Positions 14,306 through 23,193 of a stretch of DNA of 39,257 bases are shown piece after piece. The first letter of the stretch is position 1; each line of letters opens with the position of its first letter. Source of the DNA: an uncultured Candidatus Saccharibacteria bacterium (lineage in GTDB: Bacteria; Patescibacteriota; Saccharimonadia; Saccharimonadales; Saccharimonadaceae); the NCBI GenBank assembly GCA_946186455.1, contig CAMHNK010000005.1, forward strand, positions 1-39,257, read 5' to 3'. The notes under the pieces were generated by a model. It was not told where the DNA came from, did not search any database, and saw only the letters and a program-made list of their open reading frames with translations. The position numbers and the translations under genes were made by a program.

Positions 14306-14974
14306 ATGTTAGAACATTTAGGCGTAATTGCCGACGGTAATCGCCGGTGGGCAAAAGAACGCGGTTTACCAACCATTGAGGGTCACCGCCGGGGTCTCGA
14401 TTCAATTGAGCAAATGGTGATTGGTGCAAGAGATGCCGGCATCAAATATATAACTTTTTATGTCTTTAGCACTGAGAACTGGGGTCGCTCGAAAGATGAA
14501 GTGAGCTACATAATGAAGCTCGCCGAGACGAAAATTCCAAAATACGCTGAGAAGTTGAAGGAAAACAACAGCAAGATGATTATCCTCGGCTCCAAGAGGA
14601 ATGTGCCACCAAAGCTAGCTACCGCTATTGAAGAAGCAGAAAAACTAACTGCTGATTGCACCGGCATTACGGTTTGTTTCTGTTTTAATTACGGCGGCGA
14701 GCAGGAAATTGCCGACGCGGCGACGATTGCAAACGAAGTTGATAAAGAGATTACGCCAGATACGATTCGGAAGCACCTCTATCATCCAGAAATCCCAAAT
14801 ATCGACATGGTCGTAAGGACGAGCGGCGAGGAAAGAATCTCTGGGTTTATGCTGTGGCGTGCCTCTTATGCGGAGTTTTATTTCATTAAGAAATACTTCC
14901 CGGAAATGGGCTACGACGACATTAAAATAATCTTAGAAGAATACGAAAAACGTAACCGTCGTTTCGGTAAGTAA
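14306..14974 (+). CDS. uppS: Isoprenyl (undecaprenyl) diphosphate synthase
   Basis: A 222-aa cis-prenyltransferase. The substrate motif HLGVIADGNRRWAKERG holds the Mg-binding Asp. GHRRGLDSIEQMV, YVFSTENWGRSKDEV, and DMVVRTSGEERISGFMLW with AEFYFIKKYFPEM are diagnostic. It makes the C55 lipid carrier used by MurJ substrates and wall polymers. It starts 7 nt after frr without an obvious strong Shine-Dalgarno, so it is probably read from the frr promoter. Confidence 0.93.
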   Translation: MLEHLGVIADGNRRWAKERGLPTIEGHRRGLDSIEQMVIGARDAGIKYITFYVFSTENWGRSKDEVSYIMKLAETKIPKYAEKLKENNSKMIILGSKRNVPPKLATAIEEAEKLTADCTGITVCFCFNYGGEQEIADAATIANEVDKEITPDTIRKHLYHPEIPNIDMVVRTSGEERISGFMLWRASYAEFYFIKKYFPEMGYDDIKIILEEYEKRNRRFGK

Positions 14975-14983
14975 TGCTATAAT
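14975..14983 (+). promoter_or_regulatory. Leaderless promoter of rseP
   Basis: TGC-TATAAT (TATAAT 14978-14983) ends 6 nt before the ATG at 14990 and begins right after the uppS stop. No Shine-Dalgarno is present. Confidence 0.75.
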
Positions 14984-14989
14984 AGAAAT

Positions 14990-16252
14990 ATGGATATTTT
15001 TGTAGGCGTAATTGTTGGTCTTTTAGTATTAATGATTTTAGTTACACTCCATGAATTTGGCCATTTTATCATGGCAAGACGAAATGGCGTAAGGGTACTG
15101 GAATTTGGAATTGGCTTCCCGCCAAAAGCGATTGCTTGGGTTAAGGATCCAAAAACCAAAAAATGGAAACGACTACCGAAAAAAGAGTGGGGTAAGCCAC
15201 AGGAAGGTTTGATTTTTAGCTTGAACTGGCTACCGATTGGCGGCTTCTGCCAGATGGATGGGGAATCGGATGCCGAGACCAGAAAGGGGACCTTTGGAAG
15301 CGTCAGCTTCTGGAAGAAGACGAAGATTCTGTTTGGTGGCGTCGCAATGAACTGGCTAACCGGGATTGTAATTTTTACAATTCTCGCTTGGGCTGGGATG
15401 CCAGAATTTCTAGATAATCAGTTTACGATTGCCGACGATACGCGCACCGAATGGGTGCCAATTAAAGTCGCAGTGGTAGCGGAAGGTTCGCCGGCTGATG
15501 CGGCCGGATTCAAGACGGGTGATTACTTGCTCTCCGTGGATGGTAATGCAATAAAGTACGCTAGCGATCTAACCAGTTATAACAATACGAAAGCCGGACA
15601 GGCTGTGAACTATCAAGTAATGCGCGGCGTAGATGATGATTGTATTAAAAAACCAACTTGCGATAAGGATTCTTGTGAATGCGCCGAGGGTGCTGAGACG
15701 CTAGAACTAGTTGCAGTACTAAATCCGGAAGGAAGCGACTATCTCCTTGGTGTGTCGATGGAAAGTTCACAAATGATGAAATATTCAACTTGGTCAGCAC
15801 CACTCGTTGGCGTTGGCTTAACGGCCCAAATTACCGCAGAAACCTTCCACGGTATTGGTGATTTGCTCTGGAATCTAGTGCGAGGCGTAGGTTCGCTCTT
15901 CAGCTTTGATTCAAATGTGCGTGAGAGCGGACAACAAGCAATTTCCGAAGTCGGCGAATCCGTCTCGGGCCCAGTTGGCATCATCGGTGTCTTGTTCCCA
16001 GCGTTCACTTCGGCTGGTCCGGCCAATCTTGCCTTCCTCGCCGCTTTAATCTCAATCTCGCTCGCTTGTATGAATGTGCTGCCGATTCCAGCGCTGGATG
16101 GTGGTAGATGGCTACTTATTGCAATTTATCGTTTAAGACACAAGAAACTCACCAAAGAGATTGAAGAGAAAATCGTTTCGCGTGCTTTTATCGTATTGAT
16201 TCTTTTGATGCTAATCGTAACCGTGCTTGATATCACGAGGTTCTTCCGATGA
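14990..16252 (+). CDS. rseP: Site-2 zinc metalloprotease RseP
   Basis: A 420-aa membrane protease. The first helix carries the active site HEFGH (LVTLHEFGHFIMARRNG). A PDZ domain occupies ~residues 155-255 (EGSPADAAGFKTGDYLLSVD). The second metal-ligand motif is NVLPIPALDGGRWLL near residue 365, followed by a C-terminal helix. The PDZ region has an unusual Cys-rich loop (DDDCIKKPTCDKDSCECAEG). It performs intramembrane cleavage of regulators or signal-peptide remnants. The gene is leaderless, and its TGA overlaps the start of the CPBP gene. Confidence 0.93.
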   Translation: MDIFVGVIVGLLVLMILVTLHEFGHFIMARRNGVRVLEFGIGFPPKAIAWVKDPKTKKWKRLPKKEWGKPQEGLIFSLNWLPIGGFCQMDGESDAETRKGTFGSVSFWKKTKILFGGVAMNWLTGIVIFTILAWAGMPEFLDNQFTIADDTRTEWVPIKVAVVAEGSPADAAGFKTGDYLLSVDGNAIKYASDLTSYNNTKAGQAVNYQVMRGVDDDCIKKPTCDKDSCECAEGAETLELVAVLNPEGSDYLLGVSMESSQMMKYSTWSAPLVGVGLTAQITAETFHGIGDLLWNLVRGVGSLFSFDSNVRESGQQAISEVGESVSGPVGIIGVLFPAFTSAGPANLAFLAALISISLACMNVLPIPALDGGRWLLIAIYRLRHKKLTKEIEEKIVSRAFIVLILLMLIVTVLDITRFFR

Positions 16253-17016
16253 TGAAAAAGCGTGGAGTGGGCGAGCTAATTCTAACCATTGTGGGAATGT
16301 GCATCTGGGTGTTTGCTGTCGTAATTGCGACCCAACTTATCGTTGGTCACATTATGCTGGCACTACTCGGTTCTTCGCGCTTCAATCTGCCAGTCTGGAC
16401 TTCGGTTTATTCAGCCATAGTTTATGTTCTGGCATTCATTATTACCGTTTTCGTGCCGCTACTAATCAAGAATAGACGAAAAAAGAAACAGGTTGAAACT
16501 CCGGCTGAAATTAGGAAGGAACTCGGGCTCGAAGGTCTGCCAACTTGGACGGATGTCGGGCTGGGACCAGTTGGTTTTATCGTGTCGCTACTTCTCGCCG
16601 CTCTGCTTGTCTTTATCTTTAGTAAATTCCCGTGGTTTAATGCAAACCAGGCGCAAGAGTTAAGCTACAGCGTGCTAGCGCCGGGTTTTGATCGGATTCT
16701 CGGCTTTCTAACACTCGTCATTATTGCGCCAATCGCCGAGGAAATCATCTTCCGCGGTTGGCTTTACGGAAAACTCCGCGAGAAACTCAACGGCAAACTC
16801 AGCGAAATCTGGGGAATCATTCTTTCATCATTTATCACTTCTTTGTTATTTGGTTTAGTGCATCTCCAATGGAACGTGGGCGTGAATGTCTTCGCGCTTT
16901 CGATTGTGCTCTGCGCGATGCGTGAAATCACTGGGACAATTTACGCCGGCATGCTGACGCACATGATTAAGAACGGCGTCGCCTTTTACCTTATCTATGT
17001 TATAGGTGTGGTATAA
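16249..17016 (+). CDS. CPBP-family intramembrane glutamic protease
   Basis: A 255-aa multi-pass protein. The CPBP/Abi signature motifs are present: EEIIFRGWLYGKL (motif 1) and FGLVHLQWN (motif 2, HxxxN), plus a third hydrophobic segment near NVFALSIVLCAMRE. It carries about seven or eight transmembrane helices. Two ATG codons (16249, 16252) overlap the rseP stop, so translation is coupled. Pairing with RseP suggests consecutive membrane proteolysis, but substrates are unknown. The TAA stop lies inside the proS -10 box. Confidence 0.88.
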   Translation: MMKKRGVGELILTIVGMCIWVFAVVIATQLIVGHIMLALLGSSRFNLPVWTSVYSAIVYVLAFIITVFVPLLIKNRRKKKQVETPAEIRKELGLEGLPTWTDVGLGPVGFIVSLLLAALLVFIFSKFPWFNANQAQELSYSVLAPGFDRILGFLTLVIIAPIAEEIIFRGWLYGKLREKLNGKLSEIWGIILSSFITSLLFGLVHLQWNVGVNVFALSIVLCAMREITGTIYAGMLTHMIKNGVAFYLIYVIGVV

Positions 17017-17017
17017 T
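17012..17017 (+). promoter_or_regulatory. Leaderless promoter of proS
   Basis: TATAAT (17012-17017) contains the CPBP stop codon TAA and ends 9 nt before the ATG at 17027. The upstream GTGTGG offers a partial TG extension. Confidence 0.7.
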
Positions 17018-17026
17018 TAATCTATT

Positions 17027-18244
17027 ATGAGATTATCAAAGACTTTTGTAAAAACTTTAAGGGAAGCACCAAAAGACGAAACCGCTAAAAACGGCGCTTT
17101 ACTCACGCGTGCAGGCTACATCCACAAAGAGATGGCTGGCGTTTATGATTTTTTGCCACTCGGCATTCGCGTGATGGAAAATATTAAGAATATCATTCGT
17201 GATGAATTAAATAAACTCGGTTGCGAAGAACTCCAGATGACTGCACTCCAGAACCCAGAACCTTGGGAAAAAACCGGGCGTTTTTCGGATCAAGCCGTTG
17301 ATATTTGGTTTAAGACGAATCTCGCTAGTGGCGGCGAACTTGGTCTCGCGCCAACCCACGAAGAGCCAATCGTTAATCTCATGAAGTCTTATATTTCTAG
17401 TTACAAAGATTTACCGCTTTCCGTATATCAATTCCAGACGAAGTTCAGGAACGAGCTCCGTGCGAAGTCCGGAATTCTTCGTGGTCGCGAATTCTTAATG
17501 AAAGATCTCTACAGCTTCCATACTAATGAAGAAGACCTCGATAAGTTTTATGCTGAAGTCGAAGTTGCTTACAAGAAGATTTACGAAAGACTTGGTCTTG
17601 GTGAAGATACGTTTGAAACGTTCGCTTCAGGTGGCATTTTCTCGAAGTACTCGCACGAATTCCAAACCTTCTTACCAGTAGGCGAGGATGATGTTTATTA
17701 CAATGCGGATAAGTCTGTCGTATTAAATAAGGAAGTCCTGAATCCTGAAACTTTGAACGACCTTGGCGTCAAGGAAGAAGAGTTGCAGCAAACAACTGCT
17801 GCTGAGGTTGGCAATATCTTTAAACTCAAGTTTAAATACTCTGAACCACTTGGTCTCAAGTATTCTGATGAGCAGAATTCCCAACAAGTCGTTTACATGG
17901 GCTGCTATGGCATTGGCGTGTCCCGCGTAATGGGTGTAATTGTCGAGAAATATGCCGATGACAAGGGTCTAGTCTGGCCAGAAAGTGTTGCGCCATTTAA
18001 GTATCATTTGATTGGTATCGGCGAGAATGGCATGAAGCGCGCTGAAGAGTTCTATGCTAGCCACCCAGGTGAAGTTTTGTTTGATGATCGCGACCTCCGC
18101 CCAGGCGAGAAGTTTGCCGACGCCGAACTAATGGGTATGCCGTACCGCATTGTGATTTCGGATAAGACTTTGGCTGAGGACTCGGCTGAAGTTACAGATC
18201 GTGGAACCGGCGAATCAAGACTCGTCAAAATCTCTGAATTATAA
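17027..18244 (+). CDS. proS: Prolyl-tRNA synthetase, short form
   Basis: A 405-aa class II synthetase. Motif 1 region: GYIHKEMAGVYDFLPLGIRV. Motif 2: FRNELRAKSGILRGREFLMK with DLYSFH. Motif 3: GCYGIGVSRVMGVI. The C-terminal anticodon-binding domain (FDDRDLRPGEKFADAELMGM) ends at the chain terminus. Typical bacterial ProRS is ~570 aa because of an insertion domain that clears Ala-tRNA-Pro. That insertion is absent here between motifs 2 and 3, so post-transfer editing of Ala must be done by a separate protein or be lacking. The gene has a leaderless promoter. Confidence 0.95.
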   Translation: MRLSKTFVKTLREAPKDETAKNGALLTRAGYIHKEMAGVYDFLPLGIRVMENIKNIIRDELNKLGCEELQMTALQNPEPWEKTGRFSDQAVDIWFKTNLASGGELGLAPTHEEPIVNLMKSYISSYKDLPLSVYQFQTKFRNELRAKSGILRGREFLMKDLYSFHTNEEDLDKFYAEVEVAYKKIYERLGLGEDTFETFASGGIFSKYSHEFQTFLPVGEDDVYYNADKSVVLNKEVLNPETLNDLGVKEEELQQTTAAEVGNIFKLKFKYSEPLGLKYSDEQNSQQVVYMGCYGIGVSRVMGVIVEKYADDKGLVWPESVAPFKYHLIGIGENGMKRAEEFYASHPGEVLFDDRDLRPGEKFADAELMGMPYRIVISDKTLAEDSAEVTDRGTGESRLVKISEL

Positions 18245-18276
18245 TCTTGACTTAATAAGCATTTTCCTGTAAACTC

Positions 18277-18282
18277 TATAAT
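18277..18282 (+). promoter_or_regulatory. greA -10 element
   Basis: TATAAT at 18277-18282. The best -35 (TTGACT at 18247) is too far away for a standard spacer. A short leader with GGAG about 11 nt before the ATG at 18308 follows. Confidence 0.55.
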
Positions 18283-18307
18283 TGATTAAAGTGGAGTCTC
18301 ACTAAAG

Positions 18308-18754
18308 ATGATTAAGAAAAGTATTAGCATTACTGCTGCCGGAAAAAAAGAACTTGAAGCTGAGCTTAATGAATTAATTAAGAATCGACCTGTAATTGCA
18401 GAGAAGATTGCAACCGCTCGTGCTTTTGGCGACCTTTCCGAAAACGAAGAATACAGCTCTGCACGTAACGAACAAAAAATGGCTGAGACCCGTATTCTCG
18501 AAATCCAAGAAATTTTGAAGAGCGCCAAGATTATTAAGGCGGTGAAACGTGATTCAGCAGCACTTGGTTCAACCGTCGTCCTCGATATGGGCGGTCGCAA
18601 AGTGACTTATACCCTAGTTGGTGCAACTGAAGCGAACCCGCTTGAGGGTAAGATTTCGAACGAATCCCCAATCGGCAAAGCCGTGATGGGTAAAAAAGCC
18701 GGTGATTCATTTGACTTTAACGGCAAGACGGTGAAACTAGAAGAAATCAAATAA
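18308..18754 (+). CDS. greA: Transcription elongation factor GreA
   Basis: A 148-aa protein. The N-terminal coiled coil carries the acidic tip (ARAFGDLSENEEYSSARNEQ) that reaches the RNA polymerase active site and stimulates transcript cleavage. The C-terminal FKBP-like domain includes KVTYTLVGATEANPLEGKIS and SPIGKAVMGKKAGD. It stands between proS and lysS on the same strand. Confidence 0.95.
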   Translation: MIKKSISITAAGKKELEAELNELIKNRPVIAEKIATARAFGDLSENEEYSSARNEQKMAETRILEIQEILKSAKIIKAVKRDSAALGSTVVLDMGGRKVTYTLVGATEANPLEGKISNESPIGKAVMGKKAGDSFDFNGKTVKLEEIK

Positions 18755-18756
18755 TA

Positions 18757-18765
18757 TGCTATAAT
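18757..18765 (+). promoter_or_regulatory. Leaderless promoter of lysS
   Basis: TGC-TATAAT (TATAAT 18760-18765), 2 nt after the greA stop, ending 7 nt before the ATG at 18773. Confidence 0.75.
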
Positions 18766-18772
18766 ATATAGT

Positions 18773-20218
18773 ATGTTACTTGAGGACTATCGAAACGAGA
18801 GATTAAAAAAATTAGAGGAAATTAGAGCGCGGGGCATCGATCCGTACCCAGCGAAGAGTTTTCGTAACGCTAAGATTTCCGAAGTGATAAATCATTTTGA
18901 GGAAAAACAAGGTCAGGAAGTGACTATAGTTGGTCGCATCGTGGCGATTCGCTCGTTTGGTAAGCTAGTCTTCTTGAAGGTTCGCGATTATTCTGGTGAA
19001 GTTCAGATTTTTATGAAGGCCGAAGACGAAGGCCGTGACGGCTTCTTTGGCGCCAAAGATATTAGGTTACTTGATTTAGGTGATTTTGTGGAAGTCACTG
19101 GCAAAGTCGATAAATCTCAGACTGGTGAAATTTCGGTATTCTCGAATTATGTGAGGCTTCTAACTAAGTCGCTTCGTCCGCTGCCGGAAAAATTCACCAA
19201 CAAGGAAGAACGCTATCGTCGTCGCTATGTTGATATGAATGTAAATCCTGAAGTACGCGAGAGGCTAGTACGCCGTTCGAAATTCTGGCAGGCAACCCGC
19301 GATTTTATGAACAAACATGGCTTTATTGAGATTAACGTGCCAGTATTAGAGCACACCACTGGCGGTGCCGACGCTACGCCATTTGTGACGCATATGAATG
19401 CCCTCGACGAGGATTTTTATCTCCGGATTTCGCACGAGTTGCCATTAAAGCGCCTACTTGGTGGTGGATTTGAAAAGGTCTATGACATTGGTCCGCGCTT
19501 CCGTAACGAAGGTGTTGATGACGAACACTTGCCAGAACATATCGCTTTTGAAGCTTATGCCGCCTACGAGAATTACGAAGATGGTATTAAATTCTATGAA
19601 GAAATGATGAAATATGTCGCGATGGAAACTTGGGGAACTTTGAAGTTCCATGTTAACGGTTTTGATATCGATTTAGACCAAGAGTGGCCACGTATCAAAT
19701 ATTCTGATTTACTACGTGAGAAATATGACGTTGATGTCTTTAATCCAAATCGTGAGCAACTCATCCAGATTCTAAAAGATAATGGCGTTGAGTCGGATTT
19801 TGATATGACTACTCCGCACCTCATCGATCACGTTTGGAAACTAATTCGTAAAACTTCCGCTGGTCCGTTCTGGCTAATTGAGGAGCCACTCAGTTTATCG
19901 CCACTCGCGAAAAAATCAACCGAGAATCCACTGGTAACGGAGAGATTCCACCCAGTGATTGCCGGTACCGAAATGGGAAATGGCTTCTCGGAATTGAATG
20001 ATCCACTAGACCAATTAGAGCGCTTCAAGGAACAACAAGCTGCTCGTGACGCTGGCGATGAAGAGGCCCAGATGCTTGATATGGACTTTGTTGAAATGCT
20101 TGAATACGGTATGCCACCAGCCTGTGGTTGGGGTAATTCTGAACGCAATTTCTGGTTGCTTGAAGGTGTGCCAGGTCGCGAAGCGGTACCGTTTCCAACA
20201 CTTCGCAAATCCGAGTGA
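18773..20218 (+). CDS. lysS: Lysyl-tRNA synthetase, class II
   Basis: A 481-aa enzyme. The OB-fold anticodon domain spans ~residues 45-135 (VTIVGRIVAIRSFGKLVFLK). The catalytic domain has motif 1 (HGFIEINVPVLEHTTGGADA), motif 2 (YDIGPRFRNEGVDDEHLPEH) and a C-terminal motif 3 region (MDFVEMLEYGMPPACGWG). In motif 3 the usual GxGxGxDR reads GWGNSERNFWLL at the extreme C-terminus, a variant worth noting. Leaderless. Its TGA precedes the uvrB promoter. Confidence 0.93.
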   Translation: MLLEDYRNERLKKLEEIRARGIDPYPAKSFRNAKISEVINHFEEKQGQEVTIVGRIVAIRSFGKLVFLKVRDYSGEVQIFMKAEDEGRDGFFGAKDIRLLDLGDFVEVTGKVDKSQTGEISVFSNYVRLLTKSLRPLPEKFTNKEERYRRRYVDMNVNPEVRERLVRRSKFWQATRDFMNKHGFIEINVPVLEHTTGGADATPFVTHMNALDEDFYLRISHELPLKRLLGGGFEKVYDIGPRFRNEGVDDEHLPEHIAFEAYAAYENYEDGIKFYEEMMKYVAMETWGTLKFHVNGFDIDLDQEWPRIKYSDLLREKYDVDVFNPNREQLIQILKDNGVESDFDMTTPHLIDHVWKLIRKTSAGPFWLIEEPLSLSPLAKKSTENPLVTERFHPVIAGTEMGNGFSELNDPLDQLERFKEQQAARDAGDEEAQMLDMDFVEMLEYGMPPACGWGNSERNFWLLEGVPGREAVPFPTLRKSE

Positions 20219-20224
20219 TATAAT
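20216..20224 (+). promoter_or_regulatory. Leaderless promoter of uvrB
   Basis: TGA-TATAAT (TATAAT 20219-20224). The TGA of the extended element is also the lysS stop codon. The -10 ends 6 nt before the ATG at 20231. Confidence 0.75.
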
Positions 20225-20230
20225 TAGATT

Positions 20231-22225
20231 ATGCCTAAATTTAAGTTAGTATCGAAGTTCCAGCCGACTGGAGATCAGCCGAGTGCAATTAAGCAGCTCA
20301 CGGATGGGATTGTGGCGGGCGTGAAAGAACAGACACTCCTAGGCGTGACTGGCTCTGGCAAGACCTTTACGATGGCTAATATTATCCAGAATGTTCAGCG
20401 TCCGACTTTGATTTTGGCACATAATAAAACGCTTGCTGCACAACTTTATTCGGAATTTCGCGACTTTTTCCCAGAGAACGAAGTCCATTATTTCGTATCT
20501 TACTTTGATTATTACCAGCCAGAAGCCTACATCGCTTCGACGGATACTTACATTGAGAAAGACTCGGCAATTAATGACGAGATTGACCGACTCCGCCACG
20601 CCGCAACCGAAGCGCTACTAACGCGCCGTGACGTGATTGTGGTGGCGTCAGTTTCTTGTATTTACGGCATTGGCTCACCAGAATACTACGCTGAAATGTC
20701 GCTCCCGCTCTGGCAGGAAAAAGGTGTTTGGATGGACAGCGACAAGAATACTTTAGATCAGGTTGGCTTTATTCGAACTCTGGTAGGGATGCAGTATCAC
20801 CGCAACGACCTTGCTTTTGAGCGTGGTAATTTCCGCGTGATGGGCGACACGATTGATTTATATCCGGCCAATGGTGAGTACGCTTACCGTTTTGAATTTG
20901 GTTTCGATGCTTTGGAAGACGTGAAGATTGTCGACCCGCTAACGTTTGAAATTCGCGAAAAACCGGACCATATTCACATTTTCCCAAACACACACTATGC
21001 GACGCCAAAAGAGCAACTAGAAGGCGCTTTAAAGGCCATAGAAGCCGAGTTTAAGGAACGTTTGGCCTATTTCCGCGAACACGAGAAATATCTCGAAGCG
21101 GAGCGTTTATCACAGCGCACTAAATATGATTTGGAGATGCTCCGTGAAACTGGATTCGTGAAGGGAATTGAAAACTATTCTCGGCATCTAGAGGGCCGTA
21201 AGGCTGGCGAACCGCCTTCCACTTTACTCGATTTCTTCCCGGATGATTTTCTGCTCATCGTGGATGAGTCGCACATGACTTTGCCGCAGGTACGTGGAAT
21301 GTATAACGGTGACCACGCGCGTAAACTCACGCTTGTAGACTATGGTTTTAGGTTGCCAAGCGCGCTAGATAACCGTCCACTCACTTATGGTGAGTTTCAG
21401 AAGCATGTGAACCAGGCGATTTATGTTTCAGCGACGCCGGGTGAATACGAGCTTGAAAACTCGCCGAAGCCAGCTGAACAGGTGATTCGCCCAACTGGCC
21501 TGCTTGATCCAGAAATTGAAGTCCGTAGTAGCGATGGCCAGATTGACGATCTCATGGAAGAGATTGATAAACGTATTGCCAAGGGACAGAGGACACTCAT
21601 CACGACTTTAACGAAGCGGATGGCGGAAGATTTGACCGACCACCTCAAAGAACGAGGCGTGAAAACCGCCTACATTCACTCCGATGTGGATACTTTGGAG
21701 CGCGGCGACATCCTCCGGGATTTGCGTGAAGGTGTTTATGATGTGCTGGTCGGTATTAATCTGCTTCGTGAAGGCTTGGATCTTCCGGAGGTGTCGCTCG
21801 TCGCGATTCTTGATGCCGACAAGGAAGGGTTCCTGCGTTCCGAATCGGCCCTTATTCAAACGATTGGTCGCGCTGCGCGTCATGTAGAAGGTAAAGTTAT
21901 TATGTATGCCAATTTCATTACAGAAAGCATGGAAAAGGCAATTTCTGAGACTAACCGTCGTCGTGAAATTCAGAAGGAATACAACGAGAAGCATCACATC
22001 ACACCAACTTCGATCAAAAAGGACGTATCGCTCGGACTGAGGGCGATTATCCCGGAGAAACAAGCTGAGAATAAACTCGATATTAAGCGTATTCCGAAAG
22101 ACGAGCTCCCGAATCTTGTTAAACAATTGACTTCCGAAATGCAACTTGCCGCCGCTAACCTTGAATTTGAGCGCGCCGCGCTCATTCGTGACGAGATTAA
22201 TAAAATCAAAGAATACATCGGCTAA
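20231..22225 (+). CDS. uvrB: Excinuclease ABC subunit B
   Basis: A 664-aa helicase-fold repair protein. Walker A is [10 protein letters not shown]. The beta-hairpin region, which clamps damaged DNA, is [20 protein letters not shown] followed by [17 protein letters not shown]. Other motifs: [53 protein letters not shown]; and [12 protein letters not shown]-terminal UVR motif ([20 protein letters not shown]) contacts UvrC. Full length. Leaderless. Confidence 0.97.
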   Translation: MPKFKLVSKFQPTGDQPSAIKQLTDGIVAGVKEQTLLGVTGSGKTFTMANIIQNVQRPTLILAHNKTLAAQLYSEFRDFFPENEVHYFVSYFDYYQPEAYIASTDTYIEKDSAINDEIDRLRHAATEALLTRRDVIVVASVSCIYGIGSPEYYAEMSLPLWQEKGVWMDSDKNTLDQVGFIRTLVGMQYHRNDLAFERGNFRVMGDTIDLYPANGEYAYRFEFGFDALEDVKIVDPLTFEIREKPDHIHIFPNTHYATPKEQLEGALKAIEAEFKERLAYFREHEKYLEAERLSQRTKYDLEMLRETGFVKGIENYSRHLEGRKAGEPPSTLLDFFPDDFLLIVDESHMTLPQVRGMYNGDHARKLTLVDYGFRLPSALDNRPLTYGEFQKHVNQAIYVSATPGEYELENSPKPAEQVIRPTGLLDPEIEVRSSDGQIDDLMEEIDKRIAKGQRTLITTLTKRMAEDLTDHLKERGVKTAYIHSDVDTLERGDILRDLREGVYDVLVGINLLREGLDLPEVSLVAILDADKEGFLRSESALIQTIGRAARHVEGKVIMYANFITESMEKAISETNRRREIQKEYNEKHHITPTSIKKDVSLGLRAIIPEKQAENKLDIKRIPKDELPNLVKQLTSEMQLAAANLEFERAALIRDEINKIKEYIG

Positions 22226-22241
22226 AAAACTATTGCGTTTA

Positions 22242-22250
22242 TGCTATAAT
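22242..22250 (+). promoter_or_regulatory. Leaderless promoter of the phosphoketolase genes
   Basis: TGC-TATAAT (TATAAT 22245-22250), ending 7 nt before the ATG at 22258. Confidence 0.75.
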
Positions 22251-22257
22251 TACTAGT

Positions 22258-23193
22258 ATGAGTGGGCATGCTGACATTAAAACGCTCGAAAGAATCAACA
22301 AGAGGATTCGTTTTTGTGATTATTTGTCAGTGGCTCAACTTTATCTACGTGATAATTTTCTTTTGGAACATCGTTTGAAGCATGAAGATATTAAACCGAG
22401 ATTGCTCGGTCACTGGGGTACTTGCCACGGTATTAATGTAGCGTACGCAAACCTTCGGAGTTTCTTTAAGGGCAATGCTAATGTTAGTTTTATTTTGGGA
22501 CCAGGACATGGCTTTCCAGCACTTCAAGCTAATTTATTTGTTGATGGTGAACTGGCTAAGGTTGACGAGAAGGCAACGCTTGATTATGATGGACTGGCCT
22601 ATCTTTGTAAGAAGTTTTCGTGGCCGGATGGTTTTCCATCCCACGCTAGCCCAATGACGCCAGGTGTGATTACAGAGGGCGGTGAGCTCGGTTATGCACT
22701 CGCAAATGCCTATGGCATGGCTTTAGGGCATCCGGAGAAAACCTTAGCGGTCTTAATTGGTGATGGTGAACTCGAAACCGCTACGGCGCTCGCATCGCTA
22801 AATCTCCGCGATTTGCTAACTAGTGATATTAACGGCCGCGTGCTACCGATTTTACATCTAAATGGCTACAAAATTTCGGCACCATCAATTTATGCTCGCC
22901 GATCCGAACGGGAATTAAATGAACTCATTCGTGGGTTTGGTTTCACGCCGGTTTGGATTCATGGCGATGAGCCAGAAGAGTTTCAAAATGCGCTCGAAAA
23001 AGAAGTTGAATCACCATTTTATATTCTTGAAACCGAAAAGGGTGCTGGTGGTCCGAATCGCTATCACAACGCACACCAAATTCCACTGAAGAAACCAGCA
23101 ACTGACGAGAAGGAGTTAAAGGAACTCGAATTCTGGCTCGCATCGTATGGAATACATGAACTGTTTACTAAGGAAGAGGGGCTTAAGATATGA
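22258..23193 (+). CDS. Phosphoketolase N-terminal subunit (split XFP)
   Basis: A 311-aa protein matching the thiamine-diphosphate-binding N-terminal part of xylulose-5-phosphate/fructose-6-phosphate phosphoketolase: LSVAQLYLRDNFLLEHRLKH, RLLGHWGTCHGINVAYANLR, GPGHGFPALQANLFVDGE, PSHASPMTPGVITEGGELGY, LIGDGELETATAL, and LPILHLNGYKISAPSIYARR. The usual GPGHGGPA reads GPGHGFPA. It ends SYGIHELFTKEEGLKI, where a full-length enzyme would continue into the linker before the second domain. The stop overlaps the start of the C-terminal gene (ATGA), so both chains are made together. The enzyme would yield acetyl phosphate from pentose phosphates. Confidence 0.88.
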   Translation: MSGHADIKTLERINKRIRFCDYLSVAQLYLRDNFLLEHRLKHEDIKPRLLGHWGTCHGINVAYANLRSFFKGNANVSFILGPGHGFPALQANLFVDGELAKVDEKATLDYDGLAYLCKKFSWPDGFPSHASPMTPGVITEGGELGYALANAYGMALGHPEKTLAVLIGDGELETATALASLNLRDLLTSDINGRVLPILHLNGYKISAPSIYARRSERELNELIRGFGFTPVWIHGDEPEEFQNALEKEVESPFYILETEKGAGGPNRYHNAHQIPLKKPATDEKELKELEFWLASYGIHELFTKEEGLKI

